Assembly (NCBI GenBank): GCA_019414205.1
Contig: DXML01000020.1
Span: 54,063 to 118,062, forward strand
Direction: 5' to 3'
Origin: Collinsella sp.
Lineage (GTDB): Bacteria > Actinomycetota > Coriobacteriia > Coriobacteriales > Coriobacteriaceae
Length of the DNA: 64,000 nucleotides
Shown here piece after piece: positions 51,009 to 60,023 of this stretch (its first letter is position 1; each line of letters opens with the position of its first letter). Both the position numbers and the translations under genes were made by a program. The notes under the pieces are model-generated. The model was given only the letters and a program-made list of their open reading frames with translations. It did not search any database and was not told where the DNA came from.

Positions 51009-51876
51009 ACGCCTCCCTCACCTTTCCGTGCACATGTCTAATAACCGCGGCAACGTCATCGGCCGAGGCAGTTCCGTTATTAACGATAAAATTAGCGTGA
51101 ACGGGCGAAACTTCCGCGCCGCCAATCGAAAAACCCTTTAATCCACAATCCTCGATAAGCTTGCCCACACTCGCATCGGGCGGGTTGCGAAAGACAGACC
51201 CGCAGGATGCGCGACCCATGGGCTGCGTACGCTTGCGCCTCGTCAGGTACCGCTCCATGCGCTCGCGAATATCGGCCTTGGGCGCCGGTTTAAGCTTGAG
51301 CACGCACTCGAGGATGATCTCATTGCGGGGAAGGCTACATTCGCGGTAGCCCCAAGTGATCTCGGACCCCGCATAATGCTTGATACCGGATGCCGGGTCA
51401 AACGTTACGACATCCTCAACCAGCGAGCCAATCCACTCGGTCCGTGTGCCGGCATTCATAGATATCGCACCGCCGACCGAGCCAGGGATGCCAACGGCAA
51501 ACTCAAGGCCCGAGAGGCTACGCGACAGGGCATCGTTGACCAGGCGCGCAAACATCACGCCCGCACCGACCGTCAGCGTACAACCGTCATCGGCAACAAC
51601 CGTGCGCTGAAACTCACGTCCGAGCGAAATGACGGCACCGCGATAACCGTCATCGGCAACCAGCAGATTGGAGCCCTTGCCGATGATGACCCACGGCACC
51701 TGCTCGCGATCGAGCACCGCCACGGCGCGGCGGAGGGCATGATAGCTATGGCACGTCACAAAGAGGTCGGCCTTGCCGCCGATACGATAGCTCGTATGAC
51801 GCGCAAGGCGCTCGTCCTCGATCACATCCGTGTCGATCATGCCCGAGAGCGCCATGACGGCGTTAAACAGACCCAT
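50965..51876 (-). CDS. murB: UDP-N-acetylenolpyruvoylglucosamine reductase
   Basis: 303 aa type-II-like MurB that reduces UDP-GlcNAc-enolpyruvate to UDP-MurNAc with FAD and NADPH. LARHTSYRIGGKADLFVTCHS, VIIGKGSNLLVADDGYRGAVISL (FAD-binding GxGSNLL) and GIPGSVGGAISMNAGTRTEW are typical. MGRASCGSVFRNPPDASVGKLIEDCGLKGFSIGGAEVSPVHANFIVN supplies the catalytic serine and closing region. Five bp after murC. It has the GSVF serine typical of the short MurB form. Overlaps the ftsQ start. Confidence 0.96.
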   Translation of the reverse strand: MGLFNAVMALSGMIDTDVIEDERLARHTSYRIGGKADLFVTCHSYHALRRAVAVLDREQVPWVIIGKGSNLLVADDGYRGAVISLGREFQRTVVADDGCTLTVGAGVMFARLVNDALSRSLSGLEFAVGIPGSVGGAISMNAGTRTEWIGSLVEDVVTFDPASGIKHYAGSEITWGYRECSLPRNEIILECVLKLKPAPKADIRERMERYLTRRKRTQPMGRASCGSVFRNPPDASVGKLIEDCGLKGFSIGGAEVSPVHANFIVNNGTASADDVAAVIRHVHGKVREAYGIELRPEVKFLGF

Positions 51877-51881
51877 TAGAC

Positions 51882-53300
51882 TTAAGCGTCTTTCTTGGCA
51901 GTCAGATACTCGATAAACTCGGGACCGACGGTCGTAACGTCACCGGCACCCATGGTGAGCAGCAGGTCGCCCTCGCCCACCATCTGCTCGAGCTCCTGAT
52001 TGAGCTCAAGACGGCTGGAGCAATACACGACCTCCTTGCCAGGATGCTTGGCGCGCACGGTATCGGCGAGCATCTTAGAGGTGACACCCGGAATGGGCAT
52101 CTCGCCAGCCGAGAACACATCAATCAGCAGCAGTTTATCGGCATTGGCAAATGCATCGGCAAAGTCATCGCACAGGGCCTGCAGGCGCGAATAGCGGTGC
52201 GGCTGGAACACGACGTCGACGTGCTTGTAGCCCAGCGACGAAGCGGCAGCAAGCGTCGCCTTGATCTCGGTGGGGTGATGGCCGTAATCATCGACCACGG
52301 TGATGCCATCGATATCGCCCACGTGGGTAAAGCGACGGCGGACGCCCTCAAAGCTCGAGAGCGCCTTGGCGGCGGCGTCGATGTCAAGGCCCAGGACATG
52401 GGCGACGGTGAGCACCGCCGTGGCGTTGAGCATGTTGTGGCGACCGGGATTGCTCTTGATCTCCACAGCGCGCTCAGTGCCGTCCTCAAAGCGAACGATA
52501 AAGTCACTCTGGATGCCCTTGACATCCGGGTGCATGCAGACGATGTCGTTGCTCTCGGCAAAGCCGTAGGAAAGCACGTGACGGCCCGTCGACTTGGCGA
52601 GCTCGACCAGATGCGGGTCCTCACCGCAGACGATGACGGTGCCGTCCTCGCCCACCAGGCTCATGAATTTGGCGAAAGTTGCCTCGATCTCCTCGATACC
52701 CGAGTAGTGATCGAGGTGGTCGGCCTCGACGTTGGTCACAATGACTACGTTGGGGTTCAGGAACAGGAAGGAGCTGTCGGACTCGTCGGCCTCGGCGACA
52801 AAGTAGTCGCCCGAGCCGTTCTTGCCGTTCGTGTCATAGCCCTCAACGATGCCACCGATCAGGAAGCTCGGATCCAGACCCATGCGGTCGAGCATGGTGG
52901 CACACATCGAAGACGTGGTGGTCTTGCCATGCGTGCCGGCAACAGCGACGGTGGTGTAGCCGTGGCCCAAAGCAGAGAGCATCTTGGCACGGGGCCACAC
53001 GGGAATACCAAGCTCGCGAGCACGCACGAGTTCAGGGTTGGACTCCGGAATAGCGGTGGAGACAACAACCACGTCGGGCTTGACCTCGTCGATCGTGGCG
53101 GCCTCATGGCCCACATGCACCTTCACACCAGCGCGGGTAAGCTGGCGGATATAACGTGACGTCTTAAGGTCGGAGCCGGTAACGGCATAACCGCGCTCGT
53201 GCAGAACGAGGGCGATGCCGCTCATGCCGGCGCCGCCGATACCGATAAAGTGGGCGCTCTTAAACTCGGGCGCGGAGGTTGCAGTCTGGGAATCAGCCAT
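51882..53300 (-). CDS. murC: UDP-N-acetylmuramate--L-alanine ligase
   Basis: 472 aa Mur ligase that adds L-Ala to UDP-MurNAc. HFIGIGGAGMSGIALVLHERGYAVTGSDLKTS is the N-terminal UDP-binding fold, VAVAGTHGKTTTSSMCATMLDRMG the ATP loop, GDYFVAEADESDSSFLFLNPNVVIVTNVEADHLDHY the central metal-binding part, and DDYGHHPTEIKATL plus QPHRYSRLQALCDDF the C-terminal domain. The start is ATG 53300; AAGGAG lies 11 bases upstream, a slightly long spacing. It is followed 5 bp later by murB. Confidence 0.96.
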   Translation of the reverse strand: MADSQTATSAPEFKSAHFIGIGGAGMSGIALVLHERGYAVTGSDLKTSRYIRQLTRAGVKVHVGHEAATIDEVKPDVVVVSTAIPESNPELVRARELGIPVWPRAKMLSALGHGYTTVAVAGTHGKTTTSSMCATMLDRMGLDPSFLIGGIVEGYDTNGKNGSGDYFVAEADESDSSFLFLNPNVVIVTNVEADHLDHYSGIEEIEATFAKFMSLVGEDGTVIVCGEDPHLVELAKSTGRHVLSYGFAESNDIVCMHPDVKGIQSDFIVRFEDGTERAVEIKSNPGRHNMLNATAVLTVAHVLGLDIDAAAKALSSFEGVRRRFTHVGDIDGITVVDDYGHHPTEIKATLAAASSLGYKHVDVVFQPHRYSRLQALCDDFADAFANADKLLLIDVFSAGEMPIPGVTSKMLADTVRAKHPGKEVVYCSSRLELNQELEQMVGEGDLLLTMGAGDVTTVGPEFIEYLTAKKDA

Positions 53301-53397
53301 GTGCTCGTGTACTCCTTGCGTAAACACTGCCTGTAACCCGTTAACTGTACCGCACCTACCGCATCAGCGCGAGGGCGACCGAAGATATCCCGTCTAA

Positions 53398-54513
53398 CTA
53401 ACGCAAACCCTCTACCGCATCCGCCAGAAGAGCGGCGGCTCTATCCTGAGCCAGACCACGCGCCGCCTGACGCATGGCGTCGCGCGCCGCCGCGTCATCG
53501 ACCAGGTGCAGCAGCTCATCGGCAAAGGCAGAACCGTCGATATCGGCATCGGCGCAGAGCACGCCGGCCCCGGCGTCGACCAGATAACGAGCATTGGTGG
53601 TTTGGTGGTCGGCCGTCGCATGCGGATACGGCACGAGCACCGAGGGCACGGCGAGCGCAGCGATCTCGGCCACGCTCGATGCACCCGAACGCGAGAGCAC
53701 CAAATCGGCAGCAGCCAGCATATCGCCCATGTTGTCGATGTAAGGCTGGACGCGGTAACGCTTCGCCTCCTCGGGCGTCAGCGCCAAAGCGCGCTCGGTC
53801 TCCTCAAAGCCGTCGGCACCCGTCGAATGCAACACATAGAGGTTCTTGCGCGAAAGCAGCTCGTTTTTGAGCGAAGTCACGCGCTCGTTGAGGTGCTGGG
53901 CGCCAAGTGAACCGCCAAAGACGAGCAGCAGCGTAGCGTCCTCGGGAACGCCAAGTGCCTTGCGGCCACGATCGCGATCGCCCTCGATCACCGAGCGACG
54001 TACGGGGTTGCCGGTCATGAGCACGTGGTCAGGGTCACCTTCGCGCTCAAAGACCGAACGCGCTGCCGGCACCGAGATGCACACGCGGGCGGCGTGGGAG
54101 TTCATCATCTTGTTGGCCAGGCCCGGAACAGAGTTCTGCTCATGCAGCAGATACGGAACGCCTGCGCCCTTGCACCACCCCAACAGCGGAACCTCGACAT
54201 AGGCACCAAAACCGATGGCGGCATCGGGCTTGCCGACCTTTGAGAAATGATTGGCGAGCGCACGCTTGGCCTTATTGACACGCCACAGCGAGGTCAGCGC
54301 CGTCCAAGGACGGGAGCGGTCGAAGCCCGTGACCGTAATGGGCACAAAATCAAACCCAGCCTCGGGGACCAAACGACCCTCGAGCTTGCGCGACTGGCCC
54401 ACGAACACAACGTGGTGGCCACGGTCACGCAGTTCTTCGGCCAAGGCGAGCGCGGGGTTGATGTGTCCTGCCGTGCCGCCGGCTGCAATAGCAACGGTCA
54501 TTTTATCGGTCAT
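53398..54513 (-). CDS. murG: MurG lipid II synthase (UDP-GlcNAc transferase)
   Basis: 371 aa glycosyltransferase that adds GlcNAc to lipid I on the inner membrane face. VAIAAGGTAGHINPALALAEELRDRGHHVVFVG is the glycine-rich start, AAIGFGAYVEVPLLGWCKGAGVPYLLHEQNSVPGLANK the acceptor site region, LLLVFGGSLGAQHLNERV the second glycine-rich loop, and VLSRSGASSVAEIAALAVPSVLVPYPHATADHQTTNARYLVDAGAG the donor site. The ATG at 54513 follows AAGGGACTACC. It overlaps ftsW by 11 bp. Confidence 0.96.
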   Translation of the reverse strand: MTDKMTVAIAAGGTAGHINPALALAEELRDRGHHVVFVGQSRKLEGRLVPEAGFDFVPITVTGFDRSRPWTALTSLWRVNKAKRALANHFSKVGKPDAAIGFGAYVEVPLLGWCKGAGVPYLLHEQNSVPGLANKMMNSHAARVCISVPAARSVFEREGDPDHVLMTGNPVRRSVIEGDRDRGRKALGVPEDATLLLVFGGSLGAQHLNERVTSLKNELLSRKNLYVLHSTGADGFEETERALALTPEEAKRYRVQPYIDNMGDMLAAADLVLSRSGASSVAEIAALAVPSVLVPYPHATADHQTTNARYLVDAGAGVLCADADIDGSAFADELLHLVDDAAARDAMRQAARGLAQDRAAALLADAVEGLR

Positions 54514-56023
54514 GGTAGTCCCTTCGTACACGCGGTCCCTGGTCGTCGGTGCGCAGACGCGCCGACGGGTCCGAGTTCAAATCGATTCGATTATATCCGC
54601 CGCCCGCGTTGCGAGGGCTGGGGCGCTGCGGACGACCTTGCGGAGCCGTTCGCGAGCGTGGACGAGCTGCCGGCTCGGATGCAGAACCATCCAGAACGGT
54701 AAAGCCGCTACGCGAAGGTCGTTCACCGCGCACATGGGCCACGCCGGCGGTGCTCTCGTCCATAACGGCAAAGCTCTCACGGCGGCGGTCATACTCATCG
54801 CGGCGGGCGCTCTCGTACGAAACGCGCAGGATCAACCCGGCAAGCATAAGCGACACAATAATCGACGAACCGCCGTAGCTAATAAACGGCAACGGTTTGC
54901 CCGTCATGGGAAACACGTTGAGGATGCCCAGCGCGTTAATCAAAAACTGCACCGCGAGAATGACCGCGGAGCCAGACGCCATAAGCGCGCCCCGACGATC
55001 GGTCGCCTGCTCGGCAATGCGAAACGCCGAGTAGATCAGCATCGCAAACACCAAGAAGAACAGCACGGTTCCGACAAAGCCGACTTCCTCGCCAATGATG
55101 GCCAGGATGTAGTCATTGTGCGCCTCGGGCAGATACGAGTACTTCATGGTTGAGTTGCCGATGCCACGGCCGAACAGACCGCCCGAGGCAAAGGCCATGA
55201 TGGCAAGCGTGGCCTGATAGCCGTCACCATACTCGTCAGCCCAAGGGTTCAAGGCAACCTGAATACGCACCATACGGTACGGCTCTGCGACAAGTGCAAT
55301 CACGATCACGAGAATGCCGAAGATTAGCACGCCGATGATAAATCTCGGGTCGAGACCCGCAAACAACGCCATGCACATGAGGGTCAACAGGATGATCAGG
55401 ACAGTACCGAAATCGGGCTGGATAAAGATCAGAAAGAGCGAAATACCCAGGTAGATGCCCATCTTGCGAAGGAATTCGTTTATGTTGCCACCGGGCGAAA
55501 AGAAGCGATCAAGCATGATGGCCGAATACGCAATGGCAAATGGCTTTAAAAACTCGGAAGGCTGGAACTGAATACCGGCGATGTTGAGCCAGCGCGTGGC
55601 GCCACGGCTGCCGCTGCCCACCAAGAACACCAGAAACAGTAGCCCTATCATGCCGATAAGGAAGATCCTAAGCACATCCTCCCCAAACCAGCTGTCCGGC
55701 AAAACGCGCACGATGGCAATCAGCGCCAGAACACCAACCACGGCAAACGCGGCCTGTCGACCCAGGAAAAACGTCGCCGAGCCATTCTCGTGCAGCGCCT
55801 CGACCGAAGACGCCGAGTACACCATCAGCAGACCAAAGCACACCAAAGTAAACAGGCAGGCCATAAATATCAGACGGGGGCGCATGATGCGGGCGGGAAC
55901 GCCGGCAATATAGCGTTCGCTAAACGACTGCCCGCCGCGACCGGAACGCGGTGTGCTACGCCGCGAGGAAGCACGGTCCGAGTCGGGCCTCCTCATACCT
56001 TGTCGGGGGCTCTCCTCTCTCAC
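54503..56023 (-). CDS. ftsW: FtsW peptidoglycan glycosyltransferase (SEDS family)
   Basis: About 506 aa, ten membrane helices. RQAAFAVVGVLALIAIVRVLPDSWF, GATRWLNIAGIQFQPSEFLKPFAIAYSAIML (SEDS catalytic region with GAxRWLxxGxxxxQPSE), GLFGRGIGNSTMKYSYLPEAHNDYILAIIGEEVGFVG and FPMTGKPLPFISYGGSSIIV are diagnostic. It polymerises glycan strands in the septum with the pbp below. A cytoplasmic tail of about 105 residues, Arg/Ser/Pro-rich, follows the last helix. The start is uncertain: GTG at 56023 (AGGGG six bases upstream) is my choice; TTG at 56029 and ATG at codon 10 are alternatives. Confidence 0.93.
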   Translation of the reverse strand: MREESPRQGMRRPDSDRASSRRSTPRSGRGGQSFSERYIAGVPARIMRPRLIFMACLFTLVCFGLLMVYSASSVEALHENGSATFFLGRQAAFAVVGVLALIAIVRVLPDSWFGEDVLRIFLIGMIGLLFLVFLVGSGSRGATRWLNIAGIQFQPSEFLKPFAIAYSAIMLDRFFSPGGNINEFLRKMGIYLGISLFLIFIQPDFGTVLIILLTLMCMALFAGLDPRFIIGVLIFGILVIVIALVAEPYRMVRIQVALNPWADEYGDGYQATLAIMAFASGGLFGRGIGNSTMKYSYLPEAHNDYILAIIGEEVGFVGTVLFFLVFAMLIYSAFRIAEQATDRRGALMASGSAVILAVQFLINALGILNVFPMTGKPLPFISYGGSSIIVSLMLAGLILRVSYESARRDEYDRRRESFAVMDESTAGVAHVRGERPSRSGFTVLDGSASEPAARPRSRTAPQGRPQRPSPRNAGGGYNRIDLNSDPSARLRTDDQGPRVRRDYHDR

Positions 56024-56032
56024 CGGCAACCC

Positions 56033-57439
56033 CTATTCCATTTGCGATTTCGCCGCAGCGGCAAGCTGCGCCACATAGTCCTTAAACACGCGGCCGCGCT
56101 CCTCATAGCCCGAGAACTCATCGAACGAAGAGCAGGCAGGAGAAAGTAAGATCACGTCGCCACGGCTCGACAGCGAACGGGCGACGTCCACGGCATCGCG
56201 CAGGTCATCCGCCTGGGCAATATCCACATCGCCATCGACATCGGCCTCGTCCATAGCGGCGGTAAAGCGCTCGCGCGCATCGCCAAAGCAGACGACCGAG
56301 CGTACGTTATCCATAACAACGCGCGCGAAGTCCGTGAGCGGCGTGCCCTTATCGTGGCCGCCGAGCAGCAAGATCACGTCGTCATCGGGAAATGCCGTCA
56401 GCGCCTTCTCGACCGCATCGGTGTTGGTCGCCTTGGAATCGTTGACGTAGCGCACGCCGTCAATCTCGCCACACGGCTCCACGCGGTGCTCGAGCGGCTG
56501 GAACGAGGCCAGACCGCGGCAGACACCATTGACATCGGCACCGACTGCCAGGGCAGCCGTGGCAGCGCACAGGGCATTGATAACATTGTGATGGCCCGAG
56601 ATCTTGAGTTCGGACGTGGCGACAAGCTGAGTCTCGACGCCCTTCAGGCGCACGACCATTTTGCCGTCGCGCACAAAGGCGGCGTCTGCACCCTCGGGCT
56701 CGTCAAAAGCGACCTTGCAGATGCGGCGACCCGGCGTATAGATGTACTCATCGAACTCGTGAATGCCGGCGTCTTCGACGTCGACAACCACCAGATCGTC
56801 ATCGACCATATTGTCAAACAGCTTGATCTTGGCAAGCGCATAGTTCTTATGGCTCTTATGCCAGCCCAAGTGGTCGGGAGTGATGTTGAGCAGCACCGCC
56901 ACACGAGGGTGGAGCTCGGTGGTCGTAGCAATCTGATAGCTCGAGAGCTCAGCCACAAACCACTCGTTGCGGGCTCGGCCGTCAATCTCGTTGACCGGCG
57001 GCTCGCCGATGTTGCCGACAGCTACGCTGGCCTCGCCGGCAGCCTTGAGCAGATAATCGGTCAGCGACGTGGTGGTCGTCTTGCCGTTGGTGCCCGTGAT
57101 GGCAATCCAGTTATCGGGCGACAGGCGATAGGCAAACTCTGGCTCACCCATAATCTGGGCGGCATGTTCGCGCCCGGCCTTAAAGAAGCCCGAGAACTCC
57201 GAGATGCCCGGGCACGTCACGCATGCGTCATAGGCGCCCTCGACCTGTTCGGTCCCATAGACAAACGACGCACCAGCAGCCTCGAGCGCACGCGTGGCGT
57301 CATTGGGCTCAGAGGTGCCGCCGCCATACACGGTAACGGCGCTTACGCGCTCGGGATGTGCCAGCGCCCAGCGGGCGACATCGAGACCGGATTTGCCCTG
57401 ACCCAAAACGAGCAGGCTAAAGACTTCAGCAAGAGGCAT
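56033..57439 (-). CDS. murD: UDP-N-acetylmuramoylalanine--D-glutamate ligase
   Basis: 468 aa Mur ligase that adds D-Glu. LLVLGQGKSGLDVARWAL starts the UMP-binding domain, WIAITGTNGKTTTTSLTDYLLKAAG is the ATP loop, NEWFVAELSSYQIATTTELHPRVAVLLNITPDHLGWHKSHKNYALAKIKLF the central domain, and SFQPLEHRVEPCGEIDGVRYVNDSKATNTDAVEKAL the C-terminal part. DVILLSPACSSFDEFSGYEERGRVF is the family ending. 9 bp after mraY and 9 bp before ftsW. Confidence 0.96.
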   Translation of the reverse strand: MPLAEVFSLLVLGQGKSGLDVARWALAHPERVSAVTVYGGGTSEPNDATRALEAAGASFVYGTEQVEGAYDACVTCPGISEFSGFFKAGREHAAQIMGEPEFAYRLSPDNWIAITGTNGKTTTTSLTDYLLKAAGEASVAVGNIGEPPVNEIDGRARNEWFVAELSSYQIATTTELHPRVAVLLNITPDHLGWHKSHKNYALAKIKLFDNMVDDDLVVVDVEDAGIHEFDEYIYTPGRRICKVAFDEPEGADAAFVRDGKMVVRLKGVETQLVATSELKISGHHNVINALCAATAALAVGADVNGVCRGLASFQPLEHRVEPCGEIDGVRYVNDSKATNTDAVEKALTAFPDDDVILLLGGHDKGTPLTDFARVVMDNVRSVVCFGDARERFTAAMDEADVDGDVDIAQADDLRDAVDVARSLSSRGDVILLSPACSSFDEFSGYEERGRVFKDYVAQLAAAAKSQME

Positions 57440-57448
57440 GAAAGACCA

Positions 57449-58468
57449 CTATCCCAACTGGAAGAACAGAGCAAGGCCAACGGCACCAAATGCCGCAGCG
57501 ATAATCCAAAAACGGATGACGACCTTGGTCTCGGCCCAACCCTTCTTTTCGAAATGATGATGGATGGGCGCCATAAGGAAGACGCGCTTGTGCGTAAAGT
57601 GGAAGTAGACAACCTGAATCATGACCGACAGGGTCTCAACGATAAACAGGCCGCCGATGATGAGGGAGACGACCTCGGTGTTAGTCATGATGGACGTACA
57701 GGCAAACGCGGCACCCAGAGCAAGCGAGCCGGTATCACCCATAAAGATGCTCGCCGGATAGCAGTTGAACCACAGAAAGCCCAAGCAGGCACCGGCACAC
57801 GCGGTGCAGAAGATGGACAGGTTCACGTCTCCGTGCAGAAACGCCATGGCAGCCATGGCGAGCATGGCGATCATGGAGGTGCTGCCAGCAAGACCGTCAA
57901 GGCCATCGGTCAGGTTCACGGCATTAGAAAGACCGGCAATCATCAGCCAGCAAAAGACAATATAGAGCCACGGGAACGAATAGCCGCAGATGGTGGTCGA
58001 AAGCACGCCAAGGTCGATCGTCAACCCACCGGGAAAACGAATCTCGGGGGCGACGCCGCACCAGTTGACGGCAAGTACCGTAAAGGTGACACAGATAATG
58101 GTTAGGCCGATCATCTTGGCATGAGGCGTCAGACCGAGCGAGCGCCCATGCGTAACGGAGGTCAGGTCGTCGATCAGGCCCAGCACGCCGGTCGCCAGCG
58201 TGGCGAGCAGTACGAGTACGAGCTCGGTGGTGAGCTTGCCCATCAGCAGGCAGGTCAGCGAGATCGCGACGAGGATGACAACGCCACCCATGGTGGGCGT
58301 TCCCTGCTTAACCAAATGACGCTTGGGGCCGTCGGCACGAACCTGCTGGCCGATACCCTCGACCTTGAGCAGCTTGATCCACCACGGCATGAGCAGCAGC
58401 GCAATGGCTGCGGCGATGCCAAGCCCCAAAAAAGCCTGATACGTTGGATACGAGGGATTGCCGAACAT
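57449..58468 (-). CDS. mraY: Phospho-N-acetylmuramoyl-pentapeptide transferase MraY
   Basis: 339 aa, ten membrane helices. It moves phospho-MurNAc-pentapeptide to undecaprenyl phosphate to make lipid I. Metal/substrate motifs: TPTMGGVVILVA at the start, GLIDDLTSVTHGRSLGLTPHAKMIG with the DD pair, VNLTDGLDGLAGSTSMIA, GFLWFNCYPASIFMGDTGSLALGAA and the MAPIHHHFEKKGWAETKVVIRFW histidine motif. ATG at 58468, 3 bp after murF. Confidence 0.97.
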   Translation of the reverse strand: MFGNPSYPTYQAFLGLGIAAAIALLLMPWWIKLLKVEGIGQQVRADGPKRHLVKQGTPTMGGVVILVAISLTCLLMGKLTTELVLVLLATLATGVLGLIDDLTSVTHGRSLGLTPHAKMIGLTIICVTFTVLAVNWCGVAPEIRFPGGLTIDLGVLSTTICGYSFPWLYIVFCWLMIAGLSNAVNLTDGLDGLAGSTSMIAMLAMAAMAFLHGDVNLSIFCTACAGACLGFLWFNCYPASIFMGDTGSLALGAAFACTSIMTNTEVVSLIIGGLFIVETLSVMIQVVYFHFTHKRVFLMAPIHHHFEKKGWAETKVVIRFWIIAAAFGAVGLALFFQLG

Positions 58469-58471
58469 GGG

Positions 58472-59896
58472 CTAGCACACACCTTCCACAAAGCGGTCGA
58501 GCTCAACAAAGCGGGAACCCTTGACCAGTACAACATCATGTTTTTCAAGCGCGCCGCCCATGCGGTCGAGCACCTGCTGATAATCGGAGAACACCTGGAT
58601 GCGGTCCTCGTCCATGCCCATCATGCGTGCGGCATCGGCCATAAGCTGGGCCAGCTCACCACCCACGCACGCCAGCATGTCGAGCTTCTTGGCGGCGGCA
58701 TAGGCGCCCACGAGCTCATGCATGCGAGGAGCCTCATCGCCCATCTCGCCCATCTCGCCCAGGATCGCCATGCGAGACCCCGTGCACGAAAGCGAGCACA
58801 GCAGATCGAGGCCAGCAGCCATGGATTCGGCACTGGCGTTATAGGAATCGTCAATGACGCGGGCACCGCTCTTGGCGCGCTTGATCTCCTGGCGGTGCCC
58901 GGTGATCGTGAGACCCCTAAAGGCAGCATCGATCTGCTCGGGCGTCACGCCCAGGCGATAGGCAACCGCGGCGGCCTTAACGGCATTAGGAACGGACTGC
59001 ACGCCGGGGATGGCAAGCATGGTATCGACCGTCTCACCCTGGCCAAAATCGAGCGTAAAGACCGGACGGCCCTCGTCATCAACGCGAACGTCGCGGGCAC
59101 GGACCTCATCATCGTCCGAGACGCCGGCCAGCATCACGTCGATACCAGCAGGTTGGGCGAACGTGTCGCGAATGAACGGCGTAAAGTCGTCCTCACCGCC
59201 CAAAACCAGCAGCGGCAAGAAGTCGCCGGCGGCGCACATACCCTGGACAATCTCGGCCTTAGCGCGGGCGATGTTCTCGCGGCTGCCCAAAATGCCGATG
59301 TGAGAGGTGCCGATCTTGCTCACGATGGCAAGGTTGGGATTGGCGGACTGGGACAGGCGCTCAATCTCGTGGAAATGGTTCATGCCCATCTCGAGCACCA
59401 GGACCTCGGTATCGGCCGGAGCGGAAAGCACCGTGAGCGGCATGCCGATCAGGTTATTGAAATTGCCCTTGGTGGCCCAGACGCGATAGCGCTTGGCGAG
59501 CACAGCGGCGAGCACGTCCTTGGTCGTCGTCTTGCCGATGGAACCGGTAATACCAACGACCAGGCAGCCAAGCTCCAGGCGGTACGCGTGCGCCAAACGC
59601 AGCAGAAACTCCTCGGGATCATCGGTCAGCAAGATGGCACAGCCCCTGTCCTGCGCCAGCAAGACCAGCTCGGCCTCGGGCTCACGCGTCATCACGACGG
59701 CGCCGGCACCCGACTGGACGGCACGGGAAGCAAAATCATTGCCGTCGACGTTTTCACCGGGAAAGGCGACGAAAATCGTCCCTTCCTCGACCTGGCGCGA
59801 GTCGATAACGCACCCGCGGCATACCCGATCGGCTTCTCCCGTCACGGTTCGGGCCCCTGTTGCGGCCGCGAGGTTGTTGACGGCGATCTCTATCAT
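58472..59896 (-). CDS. murF: UDP-MurNAc-tripeptide--D-alanyl-D-alanine ligase
   Basis: 474 aa Mur ligase that adds D-Ala-D-Ala. VCRGCVIDSRQVEEGTIFVAFPGENVDGNDFASRAV is the family N-terminal domain, VGITGSIGKTTTKDVLAAVLAKRYRVWATKGNFNNLIGMPLTVL the ATP loop and next conserved block (TxGNxNNxIGxP), and VLVLEMGMNHFHEIERLSQSANPNLAIVSKIGTSHIGILGSRENIARAKAEIVQG the centre. RVIDDSYNASAESMAAGLD completes it. Normally murE sits upstream; here a 127-bp gap with a TACAAT-like -10 box lies between murF and the pbp gene. Confidence 0.96.
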   Translation of the reverse strand: MIEIAVNNLAAATGARTVTGEADRVCRGCVIDSRQVEEGTIFVAFPGENVDGNDFASRAVQSGAGAVVMTREPEAELVLLAQDRGCAILLTDDPEEFLLRLAHAYRLELGCLVVGITGSIGKTTTKDVLAAVLAKRYRVWATKGNFNNLIGMPLTVLSAPADTEVLVLEMGMNHFHEIERLSQSANPNLAIVSKIGTSHIGILGSRENIARAKAEIVQGMCAAGDFLPLLVLGGEDDFTPFIRDTFAQPAGIDVMLAGVSDDDEVRARDVRVDDEGRPVFTLDFGQGETVDTMLAIPGVQSVPNAVKAAAVAYRLGVTPEQIDAAFRGLTITGHRQEIKRAKSGARVIDDSYNASAESMAAGLDLLCSLSCTGSRMAILGEMGEMGDEAPRMHELVGAYAAAKKLDMLACVGGELAQLMADAARMMGMDEDRIQVFSDYQQVLDRMGGALEKHDVVLVKGSRFVELDRFVEGVC

Positions 59897-60023
59897 TGCA
59901 GCTCCCCTGTAAACCTAATAATGCTATCGGCGTATTGTATCCCAGCGCCGCGCATGCGTGGTGCAGGGCATGTGAACACCCCTCATATGGGACAACAAAC
60001 CACGCCCCAAAGAGTGTAACCCC

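Noticed and set aside
58121..60019. A 632-codon plus-strand frame opposite mraY and murF
   Set aside because: It is antisense to two certain genes, with no ribosome site and no family resemblance.
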